Positions 1-5,726 of a stretch of DNA of 5,773 bases are shown one piece after another. The notes under the pieces are model-generated. The model did not search any database. It was not told the origin of the DNA and worked only from the letters and a program-made list of their open reading frames with translations. Each line of letters opens with the position of its first letter. Within the stretch, counting starts at the first letter, position 1. Position numbers and translations under genes: made by a program. The DNA is from Selenomonadaceae bacterium (GTDB lineage Bacteria; Bacillota; Negativicutes; Selenomonadales; Selenomonadaceae). The stretch spans positions 1 to 5,773 of the forward strand of contig JAFPCE010000248.1 in the NCBI GenBank assembly GCA_017390245.1. Reading direction: 5' to 3'.

Positions 1-2
1 AA

Positions 3-248
3 TATTTCAGGATAAATGTACGCTATGATGCACCACTCATCCTGGTTCCGTCCATATTCAGGAATGTGAAATATATTACACGTGAAAAATTGTATTGCAA
101 CGTCCTTTTTGCAAATACAATGAAGCCCTATATAGAGATGGGATACGGAATTGGAACATATCTGTTCAATCTGGGAATTTTTTGGGGTGGACAGATGAAC
201 AGGATGAATGAGGTGGGTGTGAAATTTACTTTTGAGATTTTTAACTAA
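3..248 (+). CDS. C-terminal end of a Bacteroidetes outer-membrane beta-barrel protein (partial)
   Basis: The reading frame is open from the left edge of the window and ends with TAA at 246-248, leaving 81 C-terminal residues. An internal Met at 66 is not the start, because the frame continues upstream without a stop. The visible part alternates polar and hydrophobic residues in short strands, has a conserved-looking segment KPYIEMGYGIGTYLFNLGIF, and ends in KFTFEIFN, an aromatic-rich final strand typical of outer-membrane barrels. By memory it resembles the C-terminus of large Bacteroidetes barrel proteins with an N-terminal carboxypeptidase-regulatory-like domain (DUF5686 type). The exact family is an inference from about 80 residues and could be another barrel family. 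The ABC-F gene starts 17 bases after the stop, so the two may be co-transcribed. Confidence 0.6.
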   Translation, partial: YFRINVRYDAPLILVPSIFRNVKYITREKLYCNVLFANTMKPYIEMGYGIGTYLFNLGIFWGGQMNRMNEVGVKFTFEIFN

Positions 249-265
249 ACATTATTTACATATAA

Positions 266-1903
266 ATGGTTTCAGTAGACGGATTGACGGTAGAATTCAG
301 TGGTACAACGCTGTTTAAAGATATTTCATTTGTTATAAATGACAAGGACCGTATTGCCCTTATGGGCAAGAACGGTGCAGGTAAATCAACAATGCTCAAG
401 ATCCTGGCTGGAGTGAAGACTCCAAACAGGGGCAAGGTAACTGTAACCGACGGAGGCAAGATAGGATATCTGCCACAGCATCTTATGGTGGAGAACGGGC
501 GGACAGTATTTGAGGAGGCCTGTCTTGCATTTGAACATCTGTTTGAGATTGAGAGGGAGATAGAGCAGATAAACAATGAGCTTACCACACGTACAGATTA
601 TGACAGTGATGAGTATATGGGGCTCATAGAGAAAGTTACAGCCCTCTCGGAGAAATTTTACAGGATAGACCTTACAAACTATCAGGAGGATGTGGAGCGT
701 ACCCTTATGGGATTGGGCTTTGTAAGAAGTGACCTTAGCCGTCAGACTTCCGAGTTTTCAGGTGGTTGGAGAATGAGGATTGAGCTTGCAAAGATACTTT
801 TGCAGAAACCAACCTTGCTGCTGTTGGATGAGCCTACCAACCATCTTGACATTGAATCTATTGAATGGCTGGAAGATTTTATCATTAACAGTGCAAACTC
901 CGTTATGGTAATTTCACACGACAAGGCGTTCGTAGACCATATAACTACCCGTACCATTGAGATTACAATGGGCAAGATTTATGATTACAAGGTAAATTAC
1001 TCCAAATATCTTGAGCTTAGGGCAGAGCGTAGACAGCAACAGCAGGCTGCATATGACAACCAGCAGAAGATGATTGCGGAAACAAAAGATTTTATAGAGA
1101 GATTCAAAGGTACATATTCCAAGACTAACCAGGTGCAGAGCAGGGTGAGAATGCTTGAGAAACTGGAGATTCTGGAGGTAGATCCCGAGGACAGGAGCGC
1201 TTTGAACCTGAGATTTCCCCCTGCGCCACGTTCCGGTTCGTATCCGGTTGTAACACACGAGCTTTCAAAATCATACGGAGAACACAATGTGTTCAGCAAT
1301 GCTTCAATTACCATTGAGCGTGGTGACAAGGTTGCTTTTGTGGGCAAGAACGGAGAGGGTAAATCAACTATGGTAAAGGCAATAATGGGTGAGATTGACT
1401 TTACCGGAGAACTTGCTCTGGGACACAATCTAAAGATTGGCTATTTTGCCCAGAATGAGGCATCTCTATTGGATGAGGAGAAGACAGTTTTCAAGACAAT
1501 AGATGATGTTGCAGTAGGGGATATCCGCACAAAATTGAGGGACATTCTTGGTGCCTTCATGTTTGGAAGGGATGATTCAGAGAAGATGGTAAAAGTGCTG
1601 TCGGGAGGAGAAAGGACAAGATTGGCAATGATAAAATTGTTGCTTGAACCTGTGAATATGCTTATTCTGGATGAGCCTACAAACCATTTGGACCTTAAGA
1701 CCAAAGATATACTTAAAGAGGCACTGATAAACTTTGACGGTACACTTATTGTTGTTTCGCACGACCGCGATTTCCTTGACGGTCTGGTTTCAAAAGTTTA
1801 TGAGTTCTCTAACAAAAGGGTTATAGAACATCTTGGTGGAGTATATGATTTTCTTGAGAAAAAGAAGATGGATAACCTTAGAGAAATTGAGAGAAAGAAT
1901 TGA
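266..1903 (+). CDS. ABC-F family ATPase (ribosome-associated, translation factor type)
   Basis: This 545-residue protein has two ABC ATPase domains and no membrane segment, the layout of ABC-F proteins, cytoplasmic ATPases that act on the ribosome (EttA/Uup type). Domain 1 has Walker A GKNGAGKST at 34-42, signature FSGGW at 164-168, Walker B LLLLDEPTNHLD at 184-195 and SHD at 217-219. A charged helical linker (about 241-325, with QQQQ and KDFIERF) is the ABC-F interdomain arm. Domain 2 has Walker A GKNGEGKST at 360-368, signature LSGGER at 445-450, Walker B MLILDEPTNHLD at 465-476 and SHD at 498-500. All catalytic motifs are intact. The start ATG has AT-rich sequence and no Shine-Dalgarno upstream, as is normal in Bacteroidetes. 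The length matches the roughly 540-residue Bacteroidetes form; some relatives carry a further C-terminal extension, so the end at ERKN, next to the junction, is probably but not certainly native. Housekeeping and antibiotic-protection roles cannot be told apart here. Confidence 0.93.
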   Translation: MVSVDGLTVEFSGTTLFKDISFVINDKDRIALMGKNGAGKSTMLKILAGVKTPNRGKVTVTDGGKIGYLPQHLMVENGRTVFEEACLAFEHLFEIEREIEQINNELTTRTDYDSDEYMGLIEKVTALSEKFYRIDLTNYQEDVERTLMGLGFVRSDLSRQTSEFSGGWRMRIELAKILLQKPTLLLLDEPTNHLDIESIEWLEDFIINSANSVMVISHDKAFVDHITTRTIEITMGKIYDYKVNYSKYLELRAERRQQQQAAYDNQQKMIAETKDFIERFKGTYSKTNQVQSRVRMLEKLEILEVDPEDRSALNLRFPPAPRSGSYPVVTHELSKSYGEHNVFSNASITIERGDKVAFVGKNGEGKSTMVKAIMGEIDFTGELALGHNLKIGYFAQNEASLLDEEKTVFKTIDDVAVGDIRTKLRDILGAFMFGRDDSEKMVKVLSGGERTRLAMIKLLLEPVNMLILDEPTNHLDLKTKDILKEALINFDGTLIVVSHDRDFLDGLVSKVYEFSNKRVIEHLGGVYDFLEKKKMDNLREIERKN

Positions 1904-3386
1904 TTATGGAAAAATTGTCTCCTTTTAAGCCAAAGAGACGGTTACGCTCTTCCTCAGTGTAATCCTCGAATACATCCTTCTCAGAGCGGTATGCACGATC
2001 CTTCTCCAGGTAACCAGCCTCTTCGCCAGCTTCCTTGGAAAGCTCAGCTAAAAGCTCTACAGTAGTCTTAGTAGATGCATACTTAACACCATCAAGAACA
2101 GCAGAGTAAATAGCTGCCAGTACCAGATAAGTGTTGGTATATGGGTTGCAGGCACGGAGCTCAAAGCGGGTTGCTGCAGGGTTGTTAATATCACGAACCA
2201 GACCAGCTAAGATGGTACGGTTACGGGATGGAACTGCAGGAGTGTGACCCAGGGAAGTAACAATACATACTGGAGCCTCGAAGCCTGGCTTTAAGCGGTT
2301 CAAGGAGTCATTAGTTGCGGAAACGAATGGGTTGATAACCTCATAGTTCTTTAAGAGACCCATGATAGCACCATAACCAATAGCACTCATGAAGTCAGCC
2401 TTCATATCCTTTGGTGCAAAGAGGTTAACGAACTTGCCACCCTTGAGGATAGCGCCCATGCCGATGTGAGTATGCTCACCATTACCAGCCAGGCCAATCA
2501 TAGGCTTAGCCTTGAAGGAAACCTCCAGGCCGTTCATGCGGAATACTTCACGAATCAGGGTACGAACCAGAAGCTCGTTATCAGCAGCCTGCAGAGCATC
2601 AGCATACTTCCAGTCAACCTCAATCTGCTCGCAAACGCTTACCATGCGGCCGGACTCATCAAGGTGAGCCTTGATGCCGCCAACTTCCTTATGGCCCATC
2701 TCTACGTTTAAGCCATACTTATCCAAAAGAACTACAGCCTGCTCCAGAGCATTGCGGACAATGCCATGGGTACGCTGCCAGTACTGCTCCTGCATAACCT
2801 GGGAAGCGGACATCTCCTCGATGTTAGCATCCTCAAGAGGAGTCTTTACCCAGAACTCAAGCTCAGTAGCGGAAGTAAAGCAGATATCCTCTACATCAGC
2901 ACCATTGATATGCTCTAAGCCGGAAAGAGTGCCAGCGGTATGGAAAATATCCAGCAGCTCCTTCTTAACTACATCCAGGGTATCCTTTAATACAGCACGG
3001 GAATCTACGCGCTTGCCTTCATGAATCAGGAAAGCTGGAATACGGAGAGTACCAACTGGCTTCTCAGTCTCCTCATCGTAGTTCTCAAAGTTATAATCTA
3101 CAAACCAGTTGACAGATGGATCAATTGGCATATCAACCTTTGCATTGTTCAGGGTTGCAATGCCAGCCAGTACTACAGAAGAACCATCAGTCTGAACTGC
3201 GGAACCAGCATAGAAATCATCCATGTCCTTCAGGAAGATGCGCATTGGAATCTTCTCATCAGTGTCGTTACCAGCATGGTCGATACCAACCAGGGAAACG
3301 AACTTGATTTCAGGATGTGCAGTCAGCATGTCTTTAATAGCAGACTTTTCGGAGTTGGCAGGAATTACATACAATAATTCTTCCAT
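1878..3386 (-). CDS. Glutamine synthetase, long form, truncated at its C-terminal side
   Basis: Glutamine synthetase makes glutamine from glutamate, ammonia and ATP in the cytoplasm. The open frame has 502 codons, of which 1-486 look authentic. Recognisable catalytic elements are TELEFWV at 174-180, EMGHKEVGG at 229-237, GNGEHTHIG at 301-309 (the conserved His region), NRLKPGFEAP at 363-372 and ATRFELR at 405-411 followed by NPYTNTYL. The N-terminal beta-grasp region includes VQTDGSS at 64-70. This is the divergent long type known from anaerobic Firmicutes and Negativicutes, recalled as roughly 630 residues or more, not the GlnA of about 445. Homologues continue after Leu-Phe-Gly with a Lys-Pro-Pro-type segment and about 150 more residues; here 16 unrelated residues (LKGDNFSIINSFSQFL) follow, antisense to the ABC-F end. 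The start ATG has AAGGTGG seven bases upstream. The upstream hlyD is separated by a terminator, so this gene is probably transcribed alone. Confidence 0.9.
   Translation of the reverse strand: MEELLYVIPANSEKSAIKDMLTAHPEIKFVSLVGIDHAGNDTDEKIPMRIFLKDMDDFYAGSAVQTDGSSVVLAGIATLNNAKVDMPIDPSVNWFVDYNFENYDEETEKPVGTLRIPAFLIHEGKRVDSRAVLKDTLDVVKKELLDIFHTAGTLSGLEHINGADVEDICFTSATELEFWVKTPLEDANIEEMSASQVMQEQYWQRTHGIVRNALEQAVVLLDKYGLNVEMGHKEVGGIKAHLDESGRMVSVCEQIEVDWKYADALQAADNELLVRTLIREVFRMNGLEVSFKAKPMIGLAGNGEHTHIGMGAILKGGKFVNLFAPKDMKADFMSAIGYGAIMGLLKNYEVINPFVSATNDSLNRLKPGFEAPVCIVTSLGHTPAVPSRNRTILAGLVRDINNPAATRFELRACNPYTNTYLVLAAIYSAVLDGVKYASTKTTVELLAELSKEAGEEAGYLEKDRAYRSEKDVFEDYTEEERNRLFGLKGDNFSIINSFSQFL
1904..1931. 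other. Probable chimeric junction between a Bacteroidetes and a Firmicutes-type genome
   Basis: Left of this stretch lies an ABC-F gene of Bacteroidetes type; right of it lies the interior of a glutamine synthetase on the opposite strand. The synthetase is recognisable up to Leu-Phe-Gly, ending at 1929-1931. After that its frame runs into 16 unrelated residues, which are the antisense of the ABC-F tail and spacer. An ATG at 1906 opens eight codons (MEKLSPFK) before the junction and may be the first codons of the next Bacteroidetes gene. No inverted repeat, transposase or attachment site is seen here. An assembly or library chimera is the simplest reading; real recombination is the alternative. 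Confidence 0.7.
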
Positions 3387-3393
3387 GATAAAA

Positions 3394-3400
3394 CCACCTT
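3394..3400 (-). promoter_or_regulatory. Ribosome binding site of the glutamine synthetase gene
   Basis: On the minus strand AAGGTGG lies seven bases before the ATG at 3384-3386. This strong Shine-Dalgarno fixes the start and contrasts with the gene starts on the left side of the window. Confidence 0.85.
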
Positions 3401-3438
3401 TTCTTTATAATTCTTAATAATTTTCCGGCAATAAAAAC

Positions 3439-3477
3439 AAAAAAACCACATAAAAACAATACTATGTTTTCATGCGG
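3439..3477 (-). terminator. Terminator-like hairpin in the glutamine synthetase leader (candidate attenuator)
   Basis: Read on the minus strand, CCGCATGAAAACA pairs with TGTTTTTATGTGG across a six-base loop (TAGTAT). That gives a 13-base-pair stem with two G-U pairs and no mismatch, followed directly by seven T residues. This is the form of an intrinsic terminator. It lies about 50 bases upstream of the synthetase ribosome binding site and downstream of the promoter candidate at 3516-3544. The upstream hlyD already has its own terminator at 3585-3633. A short outer pair (GGCAAT on the plus strand at 3427-3432 with ATTGCC at 3482-3487) brackets the hairpin. A role as a conditional terminator is inferred; it might instead be a second terminator for hlyD. 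Confidence 0.65.
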
Positions 3478-3515
3478 CCACATTGCCTTTGTTATGGAGT
3501 TTTCTTACAGTCATT

Positions 3516-3544
3516 ATATTAGCATACCCATATATAAATGTCTA
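3516..3544 (-). promoter_or_regulatory. Promoter candidate for the glutamine synthetase gene
   Basis: On the minus strand TAGACA (3539-3544) and TAATAT (3516-3521) are separated by 17 bases. A perfect TATAAT overlaps at 3513-3518, but with no good -35 at 17 bases. Either hexamer would start transcription near 3505-3510 and give a leader of roughly 120 bases containing the terminator-like hairpin. The match is moderate and the region is AT-rich, so chance matches are possible. Confidence 0.45.
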
Positions 3545-3584
3545 GCATATTTTTACGTGTATACAGAATACATTTTAACCTGCT

Positions 3585-3633
3585 AAACAAAAAGGCATTG
3601 ACTAGCGCAAAACCTGCTTGTATCAATGCCTTT
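3585..3633 (-). terminator. Intrinsic terminator after hlyD
   Basis: A perfect 11-base inverted repeat, AAAGGCATTGA (3591-3601) with TCAATGCCTTT (3623-3633), is separated by 21 bases. On the minus strand the second arm runs into a T-rich tail (TTTTTGTTT). It begins 31 bases past the hlyD stop codon, the expected place for its terminator. The loop is longer than usual, though a small AGC/GCT pair inside it could shorten it. Confidence 0.75.
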
Positions 3634-3664
3634 AACTCATTTACTATACTGTTTTACTTTATCT

Positions 3665-4696
3665 TTACTTCTTGGCTGGAAAACGTACTTCTGCATTTTC
3701 CCCGATTTTCACTGTCTGGGCTATGGCATCTGGTATAGATATCTTCACCACAACCTTGTCGCCATGCTCATTTACATAGCCGCCTTCAGTGTTGCTCTGA
3801 TCCATCTCCTGCTGAGGCATCACAATATCTGTAATCAGGCCCTCATACTTCTGCCTGTCAATGTAATATGTCACCATCTCACCTAACTGCAGCTTCTCAG
3901 ACTGCACTGCATCTATGTATGCCTCTACCCATACATCTGCAGAGCTGCCTATCCTGGCTACCACATCACCGGCATTAAGCTCAGCGCCTTCCGCCAAATC
4001 TCCCAGGTAAACCACACCGGAAACAGGCGCCACGATTTCATTAGCCGCAGAGCTGTTTTTCGCAGCTGCCAATGCTGCCTGAGCCTGCTTTACCTGCAGC
4101 TCCGCCTGCTTGATGACATCTGGATTAGCTGGCTGTACAGTGGTCTCAATGCTGACACTTGGCTGGCTGGATACGGCACTATCTGCCAGTGCTGTCTGAT
4201 AAGCAGCAACAGCTTCATCACGCTTCACAGCGCTGATAGCACCCATTTCATAAAGCTGGTTCATTCTGTCCATGCGGCTCTTGGCCCTTGCCACATCAGC
4301 CTGAGATGTACTACCGCCGGAAGCTGCCATAGTAGTCCTTGGCTTGCTGACAGTGATGCCCTTTTTTATCTGTTCCAGATTCCGCTGGCTAAGAGCCAGA
4401 TTCTGCTCTAACTGCTTTACCTGCTCCTCAGTAACATTAACCTTCATACGGGCAATAACAGTACCAGCCTCTACCTGCTGGCCATCCTCTACCAGGATTT
4501 CCTCCACACTGCCAGAGATACGTGTTCTGACTCCCACCATGTTACTGGAAACCATAGCCTCCCTGACGGTCATATCACCCCAGCCATACATCACATACCA
4601 CACGATACTGGCTGTTGCTACAGCTATCAGAATCAAGGCTGGGATACCAAACTTAATGAGATTTTTTACTTTATTACTTATATCAACTTCTGCCAA
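3665..4696 (-). CDS. HlyD/EmrA-like membrane fusion (periplasmic adaptor) protein
   Basis: This 343-residue protein belongs to the HlyD family, adaptors that link an inner-membrane transporter to an outer-membrane channel in efflux or type I secretion. It has a short cytoplasmic N-terminus and one membrane anchor (about 15-37). The first lipoyl half follows (about 52-85, RISGSVEEILVEDGQQVEAG), then a helical hairpin (about 86-215, with EEQVKQLEQNLALSQRNLEQ and the return helix near 194-215). The second lipoyl half has APVSGVVYLGDLAEGAELNAG at 223-243, and a beta-barrel domain runs from about 250 to 343. A Ser/Thr/Gly-rich segment near 113-131 lies in the hairpin. The start is TTG at 4694-4696, chosen because GGGGAGG ends seven bases upstream. 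An outer membrane is implied, fitting a diderm Firmicute. No transporter or TolC-like gene is adjacent, so the substrate is unknown. Confidence 0.88.
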   Translation of the reverse strand: MAEVDISNKVKNLIKFGIPALILIAVATASIVWYVMYGWGDMTVREAMVSSNMVGVRTRISGSVEEILVEDGQQVEAGTVIARMKVNVTEEQVKQLEQNLALSQRNLEQIKKGITVSKPRTTMAASGGSTSQADVARAKSRMDRMNQLYEMGAISAVKRDEAVAAYQTALADSAVSSQPSVSIETTVQPANPDVIKQAELQVKQAQAALAAAKNSSAANEIVAPVSGVVYLGDLAEGAELNAGDVVARIGSSADVWVEAYIDAVQSEKLQLGEMVTYYIDRQKYEGLITDIVMPQQEMDQSNTEGGYVNEHGDKVVVKISIPDAIAQTVKIGENAEVRFPAKK

Positions 4697-4703
4697 TTTT
4701 AAT

Positions 4704-4710
4704 CCTCCCC
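4704..4710 (-). promoter_or_regulatory. Ribosome binding site deciding the TTG start of hlyD
   Basis: On the minus strand GGGGAGG lies seven bases before TTG (4694-4696), which begins the frame coding for AEVDISNK. The site supports the non-ATG start, because the next in-frame Met is far inside the protein, beyond the membrane anchor. Confidence 0.8.
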
Positions 4711-4735
4711 AGGGTTATAAAACCTTTAAGAGATA

Positions 4736-4764
4736 ATTATATTGCTTTAACTTCACATTTTCAA
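4736..4764 (-). promoter_or_regulatory. Promoter of the hlyD-type gene
   Basis: On the minus strand TTGAAA (4759-4764) and TATAAT (4736-4741) are separated by exactly 17 bases. This is one mismatch from the consensus for the housekeeping sigma factor. Transcription would begin near 4729, giving a leader of about 33 bases that contains the ribosome binding site. Confidence 0.75.
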
Positions 4765-4828
4765 GAAATAATCACAAACAATCCCATTCTTAATTAAATT
4801 CTAATACATTTCTTAGATTTATGCCGTT

Positions 4829-4844
4829 TTTTATAATTATAAAA
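4829..4844. repeat. Perfect 16-base AT-only palindrome
   Basis: TTTTATAATTATAAAA equals its own reverse complement. It consists only of A and T in an AT-rich stretch, so it may be chance. It could bind a regulator, but nothing nearby identifies one. Confidence 0.6.
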
Positions 4845-4863
4845 GCCCCACAAATCCGGAATA

Positions 4864-4906
4864 ATTATAGATATTTAGGCAAACTATTTTTATTAATATC
4901 TATAAT
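4864..4906. repeat. 12-base perfect inverted repeat with 19-base spacer
   Basis: ATTATAGATATT (4864-4875) and AATATCTATAAT (4895-4906) are exact reverse complements separated by 19 bases. There is no T-run after either arm that would make it a clear terminator. It may be a hairpin, a paired regulator site or a recombination site; the function is unknown. Confidence 0.7.
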
Positions 4907-5013
4907 AACGAAAAGTCAATGCAGACATATTGCAGACAATTTGCCAGTAATTTTCCAAATCAAGCTCAAACCAAACCTAAAACCAATCTGTAACCTGCAT
5001 CTTTGAAAATATA

Positions 5014-5048
5014 ATACGCATAATGCGCTTGACGCCGATACGCATAAT
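5014..5048 (+). promoter_or_regulatory. Operator-like repeats at the hicAB promoter
   Basis: The 11-base box ATACGCATAAT occurs twice in direct orientation (5014-5024 and 5038-5048), 24 bases apart. The first copy extends into the odd-centred palindrome CGCATAATGCG (5017-5027), a typical dimer site; the second is a half-site. The copies flank the -35 hexamer, and the second ends just before the -10. Binding there would block RNA polymerase. HicB antitoxins commonly bind their own promoter through a C-terminal domain, so HicB or the HicAB complex is the expected ligand; this is inferred. Confidence 0.7.
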
Positions 5049-5057
5049 AAGTATAAT
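5029..5057 (+). promoter_or_regulatory. Promoter of the hicAB operon
   Basis: TTGACG (5029-5034) and TATAAT (5052-5057) are 17 bases apart, one mismatch from the housekeeping consensus. Transcription would begin near 5064, just ahead of the hicA ribosome binding site, giving a very short leader. The operator-like boxes surround the -35 element. Confidence 0.85.
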
Positions 5058-5077
5058 ATACTTGAGAGGTGAGAGAA

Positions 5078-5260
5078 ATGAGATTTAAAGAAATCGAAAA
5101 AATCTTGCTTCGTGATGGATGGCGTTTTGAAAAGGCGCGTGGTTCACATTATAAATACTCGCACCCAACAAAACTAGGTAAGGTTACAATTCCATATCAT
5201 AATGGTGACATAGATAAAGGCACTGTTAAATCCATCATGAATCAGGCGGGGCTCAAGTAG
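5078..5260 (+). CDS. hicA: HicA-family toxin (mRNA interferase)
   Basis: This 60-residue protein is the toxin of a HicAB type II toxin-antitoxin pair, which cleaves RNA in the cytoplasm when free of antitoxin. It shows the whole compact double-stranded-RNA-binding-like fold of the family: an N-terminal helix (FKEIEKILLRDGW, 3-15), then RGSHYKYSHP (21-30) with the conserved catalytic His at 24, a strand with VTIPYHNGDI (36-45), and a C-terminal helix ending NQAGLK. Length is normal and nothing is missing, so it is probably active. The start is taken as ATG 5078, because AGGTG (5067-5071) is correctly spaced from it; an in-frame GTG at 5069 would overlap that site. hicB follows after 40 bases on the same strand. 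Confidence 0.92.
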   Translation: MRFKEIEKILLRDGWRFEKARGSHYKYSHPTKLGKVTIPYHNGDIDKGTVKSIMNQAGLK

Positions 5261-5300
5261 CCCATCCACTTTCTCTGTATATTGACTAGGAGGTTTTAGT

Positions 5301-5726
5301 ATGGAAAAACTATTGTATCCTGCTTGCTTCTATCCGTGTGAAGAACTTACTGGTTTTACAGTTGTAGTGCCTGATTTACCAGGCTGTGTGAGTGAAGGAA
5401 GAAGTTTGCAAGAAGCTATCGAAATGGGCATTGATGCAGCCTCTGGCTGGGTGTTGGACGAAATTGAAGAAGGGCGCCCTATCCCCCCATCCAGTAAGCT
5501 GGAAGATGTAAAAGCTGACGAAAAGCCGGGTGGTTTTGTAAACTTGCTTATGCTTGATATGGATGCCTATGCTGAAAAATATGGCGAAAAAGCTGTCCGC
5601 AAGAATTTAACTATTCCCGCTTGGCTAAACACATTTGCTGAAGCAAATAATATTAATTTTTCTAAAGTGTTGCAGGATGCCTTTCTAAGTATCTATAATA
5701 AACAACCAACTGCCACAACTTTATAA
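5301..5726 (+). CDS. hicB: HicB-family antitoxin with C-terminal DNA-binding domain
   Basis: This 141-residue protein is the antitoxin partner of the HicA just upstream. The N-terminal part (about 1-70) is the partly degraded RNase H-like HicB fold with the family pattern VVVPDLPGCVSEGRSLQEAI (21-40), and then GRPIPPSS (58-65). The C-terminal segment VRKNLTIPAWLN...NINFSKVLQDAF (99-128) looks like a ribbon-helix-helix or similar DNA-binding unit, which would allow it to bind the repeats at the operon promoter. AGGAGG at 5288-5293 lies seven bases before ATG, a stronger ribosome site than that of hicA, in keeping with antitoxin excess. The frame is complete, ending at TAA. No terminator is visible in the 47 bases that remain after it. 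Confidence 0.92.
   Translation: MEKLLYPACFYPCEELTGFTVVVPDLPGCVSEGRSLQEAIEMGIDAASGWVLDEIEEGRPIPPSSKLEDVKADEKPGGFVNLLMLDMDAYAEKYGEKAVRKNLTIPAWLNTFAEANNINFSKVLQDAFLSIYNKQPTATTL

Larger units (their letters stand above)
4765..5010. other. AT-rich non-coding stretch between divergent hlyD and hicA promoters
   Basis: No convincing gene is seen here. A 61-codon plus-strand frame at 4821-5006 has no ribosome binding site and unremarkable composition. The stretch holds a perfect 16-base palindrome (4829-4844) and a 12-base inverted repeat (4864-4906), reported separately. It may be the remnant flank of an inserted hicAB module, but no target duplication was recognised. Confidence 0.5.

Noticed and set aside
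256..1762. Several minus-strand open frames inside the ABC-F gene
   Set aside because: They lie antisense to a strongly conserved coding region, have no ribosome sites and show no recognisable protein features.
2466..3417. Plus-strand open frames across the glutamine synthetase gene
   Set aside because: They are antisense shadows of the synthetase codons; none has a plausible start signal.
3446..3477. The leader hairpin as part of a CRISPR or repeat array
   Set aside because: It is a single inverted repeat with a T-run and is not repeated elsewhere in the window.
3538..3886. Two plus-strand frames at the hlyD 3' end
   Set aside because: They run through the terminator and antisense to hlyD, and their hydrophobic look comes from the reverse complement of hlyD codons.
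4344..4736. Plus-strand frame of 130 codons over the hlyD 5' half
   Set aside because: It is antisense to the adaptor, and its Cys-rich composition is typical of a shadow.
4821..5006. Small plus-strand frame of 61 codons in the hlyD-hicA gap
   Set aside because: It has no ribosome binding site, passes through both inverted repeats, and no family is recognised.
5069..5071. GTG as the start of hicA
   Set aside because: It overlaps the AGGTG ribosome site that is correctly spaced for the ATG at 5078, and family members usually start near that Met.
5283..5312. TTGACT before hicB as a second promoter
   Set aside because: A -10 at proper spacing would fall inside hicB and no good hexamer is present, so transcripts would miss the ribosome site.
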